This document shows, piece by piece, positions 1-9,770 of a DNA stretch of 64,000 bases. A program made the position numbers and the translations under genes. The DNA is taken from contig CAIMCD010000027.1 of NCBI GenBank assembly GCA_903839405.1, positions 60,905 through 124,904 of the forward strand. Direction: 5' to 3'. The notes beneath the pieces are model-generated. The model had not been told where the DNA came from and did not search any database. It saw only the letters and a list, made by a program, of their open reading frames with translations. Within the stretch, counting starts at the first letter, position 1. Every line of letters begins with the position of its first letter. This stretch comes from an uncultured Chlorobiaceae bacterium (lineage in GTDB: Bacteria; Bacteroidota; Chlorobiia; Chlorobiales; Chlorobiaceae).

Positions 1-318
1 CTCCGAGGTGGTAAAGTTGACCCCAAGCTCCCTGAGCCGCTCAATGTGCTGTGGCCCTTCATGCACCATGAGCGAGACCATTGCCCGGTTACAGAGGCCG
101 GCCCCGGCATCGAGGGTATCGGCTATATGCAGCTCGGCACTGTCATTGGTATCGATGGTGGCTGCAATTCCACCCTGCGCCCAGTTCGTATTGGATGTGG
201 AACTCTCTTTTTTGGTGATGATCGTTACACGGGCGTAATCTGCCATGTGAATGGCAAAATAGAGTCCGCCTATGCCACTGCCGATCACCAGAATATCGGT
301 ATTGATCTCTTCAGTCAT
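1..318 (-). CDS. nadB: L-aspartate oxidase NadB, N-terminal part (truncated by window edge)
   Basis: This is the first 106 codons of an FAD-dependent L-aspartate oxidase, which oxidises aspartate to iminoaspartate in the first step of de novo NAD synthesis. The dinucleotide-binding motif [14 protein letters not shown] lies near residues 13-26. It is followed by the family block [14 protein letters not shown], in which the flavin-contacting S-x-x-x-NWAQGG is typical of NadB and fumarate reductase flavoproteins. The start is the ATG whose complement lies at 316-318. The partner enzyme NadA is at 8546-9514 on the other strand, so the two pathway genes are close but not in one operon. The choice of NadB over a fumarate reductase subunit rests on the N-terminus and on the nearby nadA. 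Confidence 0.9.
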   Translation of the reverse strand, partial: MTEEINTDILVIGSGIGGLYFAIHMADYARVTIITKKESSTSNTNWAQGGIAATIDTNDSAELHIADTLDAGAGLCNRAMVSLMVHEGPQHIERLRELGVNFTTSE

Positions 319-693
319 AACAGTGATGCCCCTAGTTTGTTCGAAAAGGTATTCTGGACTAAAATACCACAGTCGGAATAAATAACCGTGAAGGGTTTGC
401 CTTAAAATGAGATAAGATGCCCGTTCACCGCTTCTTTTTTCCCGGTTGCCGGAACCATTTCTTCTCTGCAATGAGCTGCCGTAAGAGCCGGGTTACACCA
501 TCAGGTGGTCGAGGAAAGTGGTGAGAGGTGTGGAATAATGGTGGAGGCGTGAGCCAAAGTAAGCCGGTTGAAAGGGTTGATGCTCCTGCAGTTGAGAGCG
601 ATCAACATACGGGGAGCACTCTGCTTTCGCAACATGCTCCCCGGTGTTCACCGATATCTGGTCGTCAGCTTTCGTGACACAAACGACCGGCTC
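319..693. other. Intergenic gap between nadB and pdaD
   Basis: No convincing gene is seen in these 375 bases. A 9-bp hairpin (610-618 with 635-643) lies just downstream of pdaD and could help end its transcript, although no T-run follows. The 16 bases at 476-491 are an exact inverted copy of 687-702, which spans the pdaD stop codon. The plus-strand reading frame leading into this copy ends in a short peptide resembling the PdaD C-terminus, so it may be a decayed duplicate of the gene's 3' end. Confidence 0.5.
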
Positions 694-1239
694 TTACGGC
701 AGCAGCACCGCGCAGGAGATGACCGTTGTCCAGAGACCGTTTTCACCCTCGGCGGACTGGGTGATGTTGTAGGAGTTGATGATTTTACCGCTCATTTTAT
801 AAATACCCTCACGCTCGTCCCAATCCTTGTTGGGATCAAACTCGATACCGAGTGTGGTTGCAAGCATGGTGGCTGCAAGATCTTCGGCATACTCGCCGGA
901 CTGCTCGGCCGATTCACCAAACGGGTGGTGCTCCGACAAATAGCCGTACTGGGTGTCGTCGGCCGGAATGGCAACGCCTACCGAGGCCGCAATCAGGCGG
1001 TTGTACTCATTGGTCGAGTTGCGGGCCATGACGGCAAAGGTGATCTGGCCGGGAGAGAGCAGCTTGATACCCTCTTCGACGCTGACGCGCTCACAATGGG
1101 GAGGAAAAATACTTGATACGGTTACAAGGTTGCACTTCTCGATTTTGGCTTCCCTGAGGGCAAGCTCAAATGAGGAGAGATACTCCTTATGCCTTCCCAC
1201 ACCTTTTGTGAAGAATACTTTTGATGGGACAAATGACAA
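694..1239 (-). CDS. pdaD: Pyruvoyl-dependent arginine decarboxylase
   Basis: This enzyme converts arginine to agmatine for polyamine synthesis, using a covalently bound pyruvoyl group instead of PLP. It is made as a proenzyme that self-cleaves. The family cleavage site is visible as TVSSIFPP, with cleavage expected between Ser42 and Ser43 to leave a short beta chain and an alpha chain starting with pyruvoyl. The 181-residue length matches bacterial PvlArgDC proteins. The C-terminal part carries [19 protein letters not shown], a conserved block. It follows tyrS by 90 bases on the same strand and may be read from the same transcript or from its own promoter. The enzyme is typical of archaea, Chlamydia and Chlorobi. 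Confidence 0.9.
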   Translation of the reverse strand: MSFVPSKVFFTKGVGRHKEYLSSFELALREAKIEKCNLVTVSSIFPPHCERVSVEEGIKLLSPGQITFAVMARNSTNEYNRLIAASVGVAIPADDTQYGYLSEHHPFGESAEQSGEYAEDLAATMLATTLGIEFDPNKDWDEREGIYKMSGKIINSYNITQSAEGENGLWTTVISCAVLLP

Positions 1240-1329
1240 TGCCGTGCCTCCGGATTAATATGGTTGTTCAAAGTTTTTACACTTCCGAAATTGAGCAATT
1301 ATAGGAAAAAGCCACCGTATTCAAAATCT

Positions 1330-2523
1330 TTATTTTGCAACGACTTTAAAAAACTTTCTTTTTCCCGCCCTGATGATTTTCGGCTCACTGTTGAGATCAA
1401 TCGTGGCCGTGATCTCGGTGATTTTCTGCTCATCCACCATCACGGAGTTCTGCTGGATCATCCGTCGTGCCTCGCTCTTCGACGCTGCTGCGCCAAGGGT
1501 GACAAGGAGGTCGATGAGCGGGAGTGAGTGCTCTTCAAATTCAAAAAGCTCAATGTTTTCAGGTGCTTTTTTCTGCACAAAGACCTGGTCGAAGTGCTCC
1601 TCTGCTTTTGTGGCGGCCTCAAGGGAGTGGTATTGGCGGACAATATCAATGGCCAACGCTCTTTTTGCCGTTCTGGGATCCCCCTCGATTTGTGCTGGAG
1701 TGATCGCTATGGCGGTATTGACCGAATAGTACTCCTTGATCAGGGAGTCGGGAATGGAGAGCACCCGGCCGTACATCTCTTCGGGCGGGTCGTTGAAGCT
1801 GATGGCGTTGCCGAGCGATTTTGACATCTTCTCCTTTCCGTCGGTGCCGACAAGCAGCGGCATGGTAATGCAGACCTGTGGCGCAATGCCATGCTCCCGC
1901 TGCAGGTCGCGCCCCACAAGCAGGTTGAACTTCTGGTCGGTGCCGCCAAGCTCGATATCGTTTTTCAGGTGGACGGAGTCCATGCCTTGCGCCAGGGGAT
2001 AGAGAAACTCGTGAATCGATATTGGCTCCTGGGCACGGTAGCGCCGCTCAAAATCGTCACGCTCAAGCATACGGGCCACGGTGTAGTGGCTTGAAAGCCG
2101 GATGACATCGGCAAAACTCATCTTGCCAAGCCACTCCGCATTATAGCAGATGGTGGTTTTTTTTGGATCAAGAATTTTTGAAGCCTGTTCAAAGTAGCTC
2201 TTGCCGTTTTCGCGCGCCTCTTCGGCGGTAAGCTGCGGCCTTGTTTTGCTTTTGCCGGAAGGGTCGCCGATCATGGCCGTAAAGTCGCCGATAATGAGAA
2301 TGGCTTCATGGCCGAGATCCTGGAACTCCCTGAGTTTGCGCAGCACCACGGCGTGGCCGAGGTGGAGGTCGGGCCGTGACGGGTCAGCCCCGAGTTTCAC
2401 TTTCAGCGGCTGGGAGGTTTTCAGGCTCTTCTGCAGTTTTGCTTCAAGCTCCTGCCGGCTGAGGATCTCTATGGTGTTGCGCTCAATAAGATCAAGCTGC
2501 TCCTGTACGGATGGAAAATGCAT
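1330..2523 (-). CDS. tyrS: Tyrosyl-tRNA synthetase
   Basis: This class I aminoacyl-tRNA synthetase charges tRNA-Tyr in the cytoplasm. The HIGH signature appears as HLGH (residues 54-57) and the KMSKS loop as KMSKS (232-236). An S4-type RNA-binding domain occupies roughly the last 60 residues ([15 protein letters not shown]). The 397-residue length and the opening [17 protein letters not shown] fit the TyrS type-2 subfamily. It lies 21 bases downstream of smpB in the minus-strand mreC-to-tyrS run, so co-transcription is likely. No defect is seen. Confidence 0.96.
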   Translation of the reverse strand: MHFPSVQEQLDLIERNTIEILSRQELEAKLQKSLKTSQPLKVKLGADPSRPDLHLGHAVVLRKLREFQDLGHEAILIIGDFTAMIGDPSGKSKTRPQLTAEEARENGKSYFEQASKILDPKKTTICYNAEWLGKMSFADVIRLSSHYTVARMLERDDFERRYRAQEPISIHEFLYPLAQGMDSVHLKNDIELGGTDQKFNLLVGRDLQREHGIAPQVCITMPLLVGTDGKEKMSKSLGNAISFNDPPEEMYGRVLSIPDSLIKEYYSVNTAIAITPAQIEGDPRTAKRALAIDIVRQYHSLEAATKAEEHFDQVFVQKKAPENIELFEFEEHSLPLIDLLVTLGAAASKSEARRMIQQNSVMVDEQKITEITATIDLNSEPKIIRAGKRKFFKVVAK

Positions 2524-2544
2524 GTGAATCGTACTCTTGTTGTT

Positions 2545-3018
2545 TTAGTATTGCTTTTTTATCTGCTCCATCTGTCGCTGGTTTTCGCGTGCCTTGATGG
2601 TGTCGCGCTTGTCGTAGAGCTTTTTACCTTTGGCAATGGCAATCTCGATTTTTAGCAAGCCTTTTGAAGTGAAAAAGGCTTTGAGGGGCACCAGTGTCAG
2701 ACCCTTTTCATTGATTTTTGCCAAGATTTTCTGGATCTCCGCTTTGTGCAAGAGCAGTTTGCGGCTCCGTTTCGCTTCAATCATCTCCAGGTGGTTATGT
2801 TCGTAGGGGGTGATTTGCATCCCTTCGAGCCACACCTCGTTATGATGGATGATGGCAAAGCTGTCGCTGAGGCTCGCTTTGCCGAGGCGAACCGACTTTA
2901 CCTCACTTCCAAAAAGCTGGATACCGGCTACGAGGGTATCGAGAATATGAAATTCGTAACGGGCTCTCCGGTTTTGGATGGCCTGTACATACGCTTGGGT
3001 GTTTTGCTTTTTTGTCAC
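2545..3018 (-). CDS. smpB: SsrA-binding protein SmpB
   Basis: SmpB binds tmRNA and delivers it to stalled ribosomes for trans-translation. The protein has 157 residues, the usual size. It shows the conserved N-terminal block [20 protein letters not shown], the GSEVKS motif and the basic C-terminal tail [13 protein letters not shown] that inserts into the mRNA channel. It sits between the FAD oxidase gene (22 bases upstream) and tyrS. No tmRNA gene was recognised in this window. Confidence 0.96.
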   Translation of the reverse strand: MTKKQNTQAYVQAIQNRRARYEFHILDTLVAGIQLFGSEVKSVRLGKASLSDSFAIIHHNEVWLEGMQITPYEHNHLEMIEAKRSRKLLLHKAEIQKILAKINEKGLTLVPLKAFFTSKGLLKIEIAIAKGKKLYDKRDTIKARENQRQMEQIKKQY

Positions 3019-3040
3019 CGTGTGACCCTGTTCAAAATGG

Positions 3041-4522
3041 TTAACGCTCTTTAAGGTACCCGGCCGGAATAAGGTTGCCCCGGTTAAGCACCAGATCGGG
3101 GTCGAGCGCTTTTTTGACCCTCGCCATCTCCCTTATGCCCTCTTCCTGGTACATCCCCACAAGATATTCCGCCTTGAGCTTGCCGATACCGTGTTCGGCC
3201 GAAAGGGTGCCGCCAAGCTCAAGCACGTAGCGCACAAACTCCCGGTAGAGGATTTTCGCCGCTACAAACTCCTCCCGGTTCCGGGGCAGGATGTTCAGGT
3301 GCAGGTGAGCGTCCCCTATATGGCCGAAAATAATATAGACAAAGCCCTGTTGTTCGCAAGAGGTGCGATAAAAATCAAAGAGTTTGCGGAGCGACTTGCC
3401 GGGTATGGCCATATCGGTGCTGATTTTGCTCTCCTCTTGCCGGCTGAGCCACTCGTTGACCAGCAGCGGCAGGGCGTGGCGGAACTCCCGTAACGCCTCC
3501 TGCTCCTGACGCTCAAGCGCAATCCAGGAGTTGTCGGTCATGGCATTGCAGGACTCCATTTCCTGAAAGAGGGTTTCCACTGTTTGCTCTTCCTCTTCCG
3601 GGGTTGTTTCCACTTCAACATAGATCGCTCCGGCACTCTCTTTCGGCACCTCCGGGTATTTCGAGGCGAGAAAGGCGAGCGAGTGGTTGTCGAAAAACTC
3701 TATTGCCCGTGGTGAGGCACCATTTTCAGCCTTTTTGAGCCGCTCGACATACCGGAAAAGATCCTCAATATCACGGAAATAGACGAGGCAGGAGATGACG
3801 GCCGCTGGCAGGGGAGTGAGCAGGAGGTCGGCTTCGGCAATAACGCCGAGGGTTCCTTCGGATCCGATAAAGAGGTCGATGAGATCCATGCCTCCCCGGG
3901 AGTAGTATCCGGCATTGTGCTTTGAGGTTTCAGGCATCTGGTAGCGGGGGATTTGGAAGGTAATCTCTCCGGCAAGCGGCAGGGTGAGCCGGAAGATGCC
4001 CTCTTCGTCCGCCATACGCTCTCCACGCGTGAGATCAAGCAGGTCGCCTCCAGCCAACACCACAAGGAGTCGCTGGACGTGCGCCCGCGTCGGGCCGTAC
4101 TTGAAGCTCCTTGCGCCTGAAGAGTTGTTGGCAATGGTGCTGCCGATAAAACAGAGCTTTTCGGTCGGGTCGGGCGCATAAAGCCAGCCGCTCTCTTCGG
4201 CTTTTTTCTGGACACCTTCAAGGAGGGCTCCACCCTCAACCCTCATGCAGGCGTGGCCGGGGGAGAGTTCTTGGACTTCGCCGATATGGTCCAGCTTCTG
4301 CATGGAGATGACATACTCTCCCATCGGGATTCTTCCGCCGGTTGTGCCGGTGCCATTTCCGGCAATGGTAAAGCGTCGGCCGGTTTCAGTTGCGCCTTTC
4401 AGCAGCCCAGCCAGTTCCTCAACGGTTTCCGGGAAAAAGACACCGGGAGTATGGCCGCTCTTCAGGTTGCTGCTATCTTCCAGGAAAGCCTGGATGGAGG
4501 CCGGATCATCTTTATAAATCAC
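3041..4522 (-). CDS. FAD-linked oxidase (glycolate oxidase GlcD / D-lactate dehydrogenase family)
   Basis: A 493-residue VAO-type flavoprotein expected to oxidise a 2-hydroxyacid such as D-lactate or glycolate. The N-terminal FAD_binding_4 domain (about residues 20-210) holds the PP-loop-like [13 protein letters not shown] and the stretch [20 protein letters not shown]. The C-terminal FAD-oxidase domain (about 225-485) ends with the characteristic [15 protein letters not shown] and LSAEHGIG, whose histidines line the active site. Its ATG overlaps the mrdA stop by four bases, so it is translationally coupled to a cell-wall gene, which is odd for a metabolic oxidase. No iron-sulfur GlcF partner is seen nearby. 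The exact substrate cannot be told from sequence. Confidence 0.85.
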   Translation of the reverse strand: MIYKDDPASIQAFLEDSSNLKSGHTPGVFFPETVEELAGLLKGATETGRRFTIAGNGTGTTGGRIPMGEYVISMQKLDHIGEVQELSPGHACMRVEGGALLEGVQKKAEESGWLYAPDPTEKLCFIGSTIANNSSGARSFKYGPTRAHVQRLLVVLAGGDLLDLTRGERMADEEGIFRLTLPLAGEITFQIPRYQMPETSKHNAGYYSRGGMDLIDLFIGSEGTLGVIAEADLLLTPLPAAVISCLVYFRDIEDLFRYVERLKKAENGASPRAIEFFDNHSLAFLASKYPEVPKESAGAIYVEVETTPEEEEQTVETLFQEMESCNAMTDNSWIALERQEQEALREFRHALPLLVNEWLSRQEESKISTDMAIPGKSLRKLFDFYRTSCEQQGFVYIIFGHIGDAHLHLNILPRNREEFVAAKILYREFVRYVLELGGTLSAEHGIGKLKAEYLVGMYQEEGIREMARVKKALDPDLVLNRGNLIPAGYLKER

Positions 4523-6453
4523 GGGTTGCTCTCTTCACTTTTATTGTTGATGCTCTCGGTGGCCGCCGGCGGAGCGTCGGGATCGCTTCCCTTCGGTGGC
4601 GTTTCGGCATCAATGCCGGGCTGAACGCTTTTGGTTGAGTCGGGCATTGATGGCGCCGTGGAGGAGTCAGCTCCTTTCCGGGTGGAGGCCGCCGGCAGGG
4701 CTCCTCCCTTGATGTAATACTTGATCAGTTCACGGGCAATCGGAGCTGAAATGGCTCCGCCGAAACCGGCATTTTCAACCAGCACGGTAATGGCAATTTT
4801 CGGATGATCCACCGGCGCAAAGGCGATAAACCAGGCATGATCTTTGCCATGAGGGTTCTGCGCGGTGCCGGTTTTTCCGGCAATGGACACGCCGGGTACC
4901 TGGGCCAGGGTGCCGGTGCCCTGAAGCACAACGCCGATCATACCGTCCTTGATGATGCTGAAGGTTTTTTCCGAGACTGGTAGCTCTCGCTTTGCATAGC
5001 TGAAGGGGATATAGCGGCCGCTCTCCGTATCGCGGTATCCGTTCACGAGATGCGGTTGCCAGAGGGTTCCGTTGTTGGCAATGGCTGCAGCATATGCCGC
5101 AAGCTGTACCGGAGTGGTGCCAAGCTCTCCCTGACCGATGGCCAGACTGACCAGATAGCCCTTCGTCCATCGATCCTTGCCATAGCGTTTGTCGTAATAG
5201 GCCGTTGATGGCAGAAGGCCTGAGCGCTCACCCGGCAGGTCAATACCGGTCTTCTCCCCAAAGCCGAACATCGTGCCGTATTTGGTCCAATTGTCAAAGC
5301 CGACACTGAAAATCAGGTTGTAAAAATAGACATTCGACGAAACGGTAATGGCATTTCTCATATCGACCCATCCGTGGCCCTTGCCCTCGTTGCTCAAAAA
5401 TTTTCGCCCTCCATAGGTGAAGACCCCGTTGTCGAGCACTTTTCTAGCCGGATCGAATTTTTTCTCTTCGAGCGCGGCCATGGCCAGAATCATCTTGTAG
5501 ATTGAGCCGGGAGGGTAGACCGCCTGGATGGTCCGGTTAAACAGCGGTTTTTGCTCCGAGGTGACAATGGCGTTCCACCCCTCTTTGTCGGTTGAGCCGT
5601 TGAAGATTTCAAGGTCATAGTCCGGCGCACTGGCAAGGGCAAGGAGCCCTCCGGTTTCGGGGTCGATGGCAACCACGGCGCCGGATTTTCCGGTTTTTCT
5701 CAGCAGCTCTTCGGCCAGTTGCTGCAACCCCTTGTCGATAGCCAGATAGAGATCATCTCCCCTTACCGAAGGGATGTCGCTTTTTCCATTCTCATATTTT
5801 CCGGCAAATTTACCCAGCGGGGTAATCATTTCAAACCGGGCTCCTTTTTGGCCTTTGAGCCGTTCTTCATAATACTTTTCAAGGCCGCTGAAGCCGATCT
5901 TGTCATCAACGCTGTATCCCTCTTCGGCCAGCTCTTCAAGTTGTTCTTTTGCTATGGTGCGTGAATAGCCGAACATATGGGATCCGTAGAGGCCATCGGG
6001 GTACTTTCTCTTGTTGTCGGTCTCAATCAGCACACCGGGGAGCTGCCAGAGATTTTCGCTCAGCCGTGCTATGGCCATGGCGCTCTGGTTGCGGCTGATG
6101 GTCATGGCGGCAAAGCGGTTGAAGGCCGCGCCCTTCTCGATCTGTTCGGCAATCTCGGATTTTGGCTTTTTCATCAGCCATGCCAGATAGCCGGTTTTGG
6201 AGGCCCTGAAGTTCGCCGGAATGACCTTGACGGTGTAGAGTGGCTGATTGTCAACCAGTACCGAGCCATTGCGGTCAATCATGCGCCCTCTTGGCGGCTG
6301 AACCCAGATTCGGCGGATGCTGTTGGAGGCTGAAATGGAACCGAGTTGCTGATAGTTCAGCACCTGCAGGTAGAACAAGCGTCCGATCATGACGGAAAAA
6401 ACCGCGATCACAAAAAACGATACCAGATAGATGGTGCGCTGGAGTTTATCCAT
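4519..6453 (-). CDS. mrdA: Penicillin-binding protein 2 (peptidoglycan D,D-transpeptidase)
   Basis: PBP2 is the elongasome transpeptidase that cross-links peptidoglycan during lateral wall growth. One N-terminal membrane anchor lies at about residues 8-28. The dimerisation domain runs to about 220, then the transpeptidase domain. Active-site motifs are visible: SxxK as PPGSIYK (Ser317, Lys320), SxN as SSN (372-374) and KTG in AGKTGTAQNP near residue 525. The tail after about residue 590 is a low-complexity Pro/Ser/Lys extension. It lies 3 bases after mreD and overlaps the next gene by four bases. The mreC-mreD-mrdA order is the classical rod-shape cluster. Confidence 0.95.
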   Translation of the reverse strand: MDKLQRTIYLVSFFVIAVFSVMIGRLFYLQVLNYQQLGSISASNSIRRIWVQPPRGRMIDRNGSVLVDNQPLYTVKVIPANFRASKTGYLAWLMKKPKSEIAEQIEKGAAFNRFAAMTISRNQSAMAIARLSENLWQLPGVLIETDNKRKYPDGLYGSHMFGYSRTIAKEQLEELAEEGYSVDDKIGFSGLEKYYEERLKGQKGARFEMITPLGKFAGKYENGKSDIPSVRGDDLYLAIDKGLQQLAEELLRKTGKSGAVVAIDPETGGLLALASAPDYDLEIFNGSTDKEGWNAIVTSEQKPLFNRTIQAVYPPGSIYKMILAMAALEEKKFDPARKVLDNGVFTYGGRKFLSNEGKGHGWVDMRNAITVSSNVYFYNLIFSVGFDNWTKYGTMFGFGEKTGIDLPGERSGLLPSTAYYDKRYGKDRWTKGYLVSLAIGQGELGTTPVQLAAYAAAIANNGTLWQPHLVNGYRDTESGRYIPFSYAKRELPVSEKTFSIIKDGMIGVVLQGTGTLAQVPGVSIAGKTGTAQNPHGKDHAWFIAFAPVDHPKIAITVLVENAGFGGAISAPIARELIKYYIKGGALPAASTRKGADSSTAPSMPDSTKSVQPGIDAETPPKGSDPDAPPAATESINNKSEESNP

Positions 6454-6456
6454 CGG

Positions 6457-6948
6457 TCAGTCGGAAAGGGATTTTCTCAAAAAGAGCCAGTTTGCAATGA
6501 TGGCCAGAATGAGGGTGAAGAGGGATTCAAGCGCTCCGAGCACAACGATCCGGTAGAGGGGTGACAGGCCGAGGGGATTGTATCCGGCAGCCGAGATGGC
6601 GTTGGCGAGGAATCCGGCCGTTACGATGGCACTGTAGGTTCGGTTGATTTTTTGACGTGCGGTTGCATGGCTCTGTTCGGGGATGTGGAAAAAACCGGCG
6701 ATAAAGCCCTCAACGGTTCTTGCAAGCATATGCAGTCCCAGGTTTCCTGAAAAGAGGCCGGTAATGGTTCCGGCCAGAAAGCCGAAACTCATGCCGGCTT
6801 TCTGGCCGATGAGCACAGCCATAAGGGCCAAAAAAATGGTGACAATATCGGGGGAGACACCAAGAATGGTTATGCGGGAGAGACCGAACACCTGTACCAT
6901 AGCGATGATACCGAGCAGAACAATCAAAAAGGGAATGTTTCTTTTCAC
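6457..6948 (-). CDS. mreD: Rod shape-determining protein MreD
   Basis: A 163-residue integral membrane protein of the elongasome. It has about five hydrophobic segments, beginning MKRNIPFLIVLLGIIAMVQV. The family-typical early stretch GVSPDIVTIFLALMAVLIGQ is present. Identification rests on hydropathy, size and its position between mreC (16 bases upstream) and mrdA (3 bases downstream). MreD sequences are otherwise poorly conserved. Confidence 0.9.
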   Translation of the reverse strand: MKRNIPFLIVLLGIIAMVQVFGLSRITILGVSPDIVTIFLALMAVLIGQKAGMSFGFLAGTITGLFSGNLGLHMLARTVEGFIAGFFHIPEQSHATARQKINRTYSAIVTAGFLANAISAAGYNPLGLSPLYRIVVLGALESLFTLILAIIANWLFLRKSLSD

Positions 6949-6964
6949 AACTCAGGCGCTGAAA

Positions 6965-7807
6965 TTAAGGAAGCTCTTCATTGGGACTTTTGTCGCTCAT
7001 CATTTCAATCTTTTCCGGATCGATTTTCAGCGGAGCAACCAGCACCTCGCTCAGGGATGAAAAATCGACGGAAAGACGGATATCAACGCTGTAAAAAAGT
7101 TTGTCGGGTTTTATGCGAACCACTCTTCCCACGGGAATTCCCCGGGGCGCAAAGGTACTGAAATCGGTGGTCACCATCTCTTCATTCAGCTTGAGGGTGC
7201 TGCTGATGGGGATATGTTCAATCTGGGCAATAAACTCCCGTCCCCCGTTCCAGGAGAGGAGGCCCATGCTGCCGCTGAGGCCAGAGATGACGCTCACCTT
7301 GAAATCGGTATGGATAACCGGCATTACCCGCGAATAGTGTTCGGACACGGCCGTGACCCGGCCCACCAGACCTTCCGGTACCAGCACGGTCATATCTTTT
7401 TTAATGCCATCTCTCCGTCCAACATTGATCAGCAGCATGTTCTCCCGGTCACTGAACTTGCGGTCAACCACCCTTGCCGCAATAAATCCTGCCGTCTTGA
7501 TGGCACCCTCGCGCTCAATCTCCTGGAGGTGGCGTTCATCCGAAACGGCACTTTCCAGCGTCAGAACTCTTGAAAGCAGACGGGTGTTCAGTTGCATCAT
7601 CCGCTCGTTTTCATCTTTCAGATTGAGCAGATAGCCGTAGCTCTGGAGCTTGTCGGTAATGAATGCACTGGTCTCCATGCCGCCGGTGCGCAACCGGGTC
7701 AGCATATCATCATTCTGAAACTTAATGAAGAGCAGTGCGATGCAGCAGTAGGCCACAAAGAGCAGATAGGTATTATATTTGAAAAAAGGGCTGAAAAACT
7801 TCCGCAC
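6965..7807 (-). CDS. mreC: Rod shape-determining protein MreC
   Basis: MreC is a bitopic protein that links the cytoplasmic MreB scaffold to periplasmic PBP2. There is one transmembrane helix near residues 12-32, then a coiled-coil stretch (about 60-105, SYGYLLNLKDENERMMQLN), then the beta-rich MreC domain with GRRDGIKKDMTVLVPEGLVG and GLSGSMGLLSWNG. The 280-residue length is normal. It is the first gene of the minus-strand cluster. Its promoter should lie in 7808-8048, shared divergently with the GroES-like gene. mreB is not in the window. Confidence 0.94.
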   Translation of the reverse strand: MRKFFSPFFKYNTYLLFVAYCCIALLFIKFQNDDMLTRLRTGGMETSAFITDKLQSYGYLLNLKDENERMMQLNTRLLSRVLTLESAVSDERHLQEIEREGAIKTAGFIAARVVDRKFSDRENMLLINVGRRDGIKKDMTVLVPEGLVGRVTAVSEHYSRVMPVIHTDFKVSVISGLSGSMGLLSWNGGREFIAQIEHIPISSTLKLNEEMVTTDFSTFAPRGIPVGRVVRIKPDKLFYSVDIRLSVDFSSLSEVLVAPLKIDPEKIEMMSDKSPNEELP

Positions 7808-8048
7808 GGTTCAATATTCCGGTTTTATAGTCATGCACTCCTGCAGGGAAGCGCACAAGGATGAGTCACTCGTCTTCTTGTTTCTTAACGGTTTGTTGCG
7901 CTTCATACTGAACTTCCAACGGTTACTCCCTCTCTCCTCCATCGGGGCTCAAGGCCCACCGGATTTGCCCGGCCCATATTTTTTATTACCTTTTCCTCAG
8001 TTCCAGTGCCCAAGTGTATGGCGGGTTAACAGGTCAAGAGGATAACAT

Positions 8049-8438
8049 ATGACTCGAAATATAAATATAACAGATAAATTTGTTGTTGTCGGCGACAGAG
8101 TATTAATCAAACCGAAATCTCTTGACGACAGGACAAAATCCGGCATTTATCTGCCTCCGGGTGTACAGGAAAAAGAGAAAATCCAGAGTGGCTATGTTAT
8201 CAAAACCGGGCCGGGCTATCCCGTAGGCCCTCCGCCGGAGTCGGACGAGCCCTGGAAAGAGCGGGTTTCAGCCGCGCAGTACATCCCGCTGCAGGCGAAA
8301 GTCGGTGACATGGCTATTTTTATCCAGAACCACTCCTATGAAATCGAGTATGAAGAGGAGCGCTATATTATTGTACCGAACTCCGCGATTTTGCTCTTGA
8401 TCCGGGAGGATGACGAATTGGACTACTATCTGAAATAA
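8049..8438 (+). CDS. GroES-family co-chaperonin-like protein
   Basis: A 129-residue protein of the Cpn10/GroES fold. The N-terminal half matches the family signature VVVGDRVLIKPKSLDDRTKSG, and the C-terminal part reads VPNSAILLLIRE. An insert of about 25 residues rich in Pro and Glu (GPGYPVGPPPESDEPWKERV) replaces the normal short stretch, so this is a divergent paralogue and not the GroES encoded next to groEL. No groEL lies here and no CIRCE operator was found upstream. It probably assists a specialised chaperonin role, but this is inference. Confidence 0.8.
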   Translation: MTRNINITDKFVVVGDRVLIKPKSLDDRTKSGIYLPPGVQEKEKIQSGYVIKTGPGYPVGPPPESDEPWKERVSAAQYIPLQAKVGDMAIFIQNHSYEIEYEEERYIIVPNSAILLLIREDDELDYYLK

Positions 8439-8443
8439 GCTTT

Positions 8444-8473
8444 TCAGGGCGTTTCCTGAGGCCACTTTTTTTT
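8444..8473 (+). terminator. Possible intrinsic terminator after the GroES-like gene
   Basis: A short 5-bp stem (8444-8448 with 8455-8459) is followed after six bases by a run of eight T (8466-8473). The stem is weak, so the call is tentative. Confidence 0.35.
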
Positions 8474-8545
8474 GATGGGTTTCGTCATCTCTTTCTGTTC
8501 AATACATTTTATCCCCTTACTTTGTAACTGATTGTAACCGATATC

Positions 8546-9514
8546 ATGACCATAGACCTTGCTTTAACCGACAGCGCCGCACTCTCACAGGAAGAGCTTT
8601 TTATGCGGATCCGCGCGCTTAAAAAAGAGATGAACGCCATTATCCTTGCCCACTACTATACGCTTCCCGAAGTACAGCAGATTGCCGATATCGTTGGCGA
8701 CAGCTTGGCCCTTGCCCGGGCGGCTGAAAAAAACAGTGCCGATGTGATTGTTTTTGCTGGGGTCTATTTTATGGCTGAAACTGCAAAAATCATCAATCCG
8801 GCCAAGCTGGTGCTGATGCCCGATGAGTATGCCGGCTGCCCGCTTGCCGACAGTTGCGCTCCGGATGATTTCAGTGCACTCAAGGCCGAGCATCCCGGTG
8901 CGGTTGTGGTTACCTATATCAACTCGACGGCTGAAATCAAGGCGCTTTCGGATATCACCTGCACCTCCTCCAATGCCGAACAGATCATCCGTCAGATTCC
9001 CGCAGATCAGGAGATCATTTTCGGCCCCGACCGGAACCTTGGCGGCTACCTCTCCAAAAAGCTCTCAAGAAAGATGACTCTCTGGCAGGGCTACTGCTAT
9101 GTCCACGATGCCTTTTCGGAAGAGTACATTCTGCCGACCTGCCGGCTTCATCCCGAGGCCGAGCTGATTGCCCATCCCGAGTGCCGTGAAGAGGTATTGC
9201 GTCATGCCGGCTTTATCGGCTCAACGCAGGCGCTCCTGCAACATACGGTTTCAAGTCCGGTTGAGAGTTTTATTGTGGCTACCGAGCCGGGTATTCTGTA
9301 TGAAATGCAGAAGCGTTCGCCTCACAAAACCTTTATTCCGGCACCCAAGGATCCTGAAAATCCCCGCAGTGTCTGTAAGCAGATGAAGCAGAACACCCTT
9401 GAAAAGCTCTATTTGTGTATGCTCAACCGCAAGCCGGAAATCAGTGTTGATCCTCAGCTTCGTCTTGCCGCACTCGGTTCCATTACAAAAATGCTGGAGA
9501 TGACGCCCGTTTGA
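8546..9514 (+). CDS. nadA: Quinolinate synthase NadA
   Basis: NadA condenses iminoaspartate (from NadB) with dihydroxyacetone phosphate to quinolinate, using a [4Fe-4S] cluster. The protein has 322 residues. The three expected cluster cysteines are Cys98 (in MPDEYAGCPLAD), Cys213 (in AHPECREE) and Cys277 (in SVCKQMKQNTL). Other signatures are AHYYTLPEVQQIADIVGDS and VATEPGILYEM. It stands alone on the plus strand with nadB about 8 kb away. Confidence 0.96.
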   Translation: MTIDLALTDSAALSQEELFMRIRALKKEMNAIILAHYYTLPEVQQIADIVGDSLALARAAEKNSADVIVFAGVYFMAETAKIINPAKLVLMPDEYAGCPLADSCAPDDFSALKAEHPGAVVVTYINSTAEIKALSDITCTSSNAEQIIRQIPADQEIIFGPDRNLGGYLSKKLSRKMTLWQGYCYVHDAFSEEYILPTCRLHPEAELIAHPECREEVLRHAGFIGSTQALLQHTVSSPVESFIVATEPGILYEMQKRSPHKTFIPAPKDPENPRSVCKQMKQNTLEKLYLCMLNRKPEISVDPQLRLAALGSITKMLEMTPV

Positions 9515-9529
9515 GTGCTCCAAAGTGCT

Positions 9530-9612
9530 CTCTGTCATCCCGTCCCGATGCAATCGGGAGAGGGATCTTGTGCAGGCACAGGCAGGATTTCTCACTGTGT
9601 TCGAAATGACAC
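9530..9612. repeat. Intergenic dispersed-repeat-like element
   Basis: The stretch opens with TGTCATCCCGTCCCGATG and closes with TTCTCACTGTGTTCGAAATGACA. These ends are partly complementary (TGTCAT and ATGACA) and enclose AGGGATCT and GGATTTCTC. Elements of this pattern recur between genes in many bacterial genomes. Only one copy is in the window, so the call rests on its hallmark ends. Confidence 0.55.
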
Positions 9613-9770
9613 CGAAAGCGAGGTGCTGTGAGCAATGACACGGGACGGGAAGTGCGGGGGATACGGCGTATGCTTTTTCTCTTGTGGCAAAATGTGTGTA
9701 CCTTTCATGACAGAGTATCAACCTCCGGCGGGCGGGTTTACCATTCACCGGAAAAATCGGAAGGATAGTT

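Noticed and set aside
8000..8048. A CIRCE heat-shock operator before the GroES-like gene
   Set aside because: No TTAGCACTC-N9-GAGTGCTAA pattern is present.
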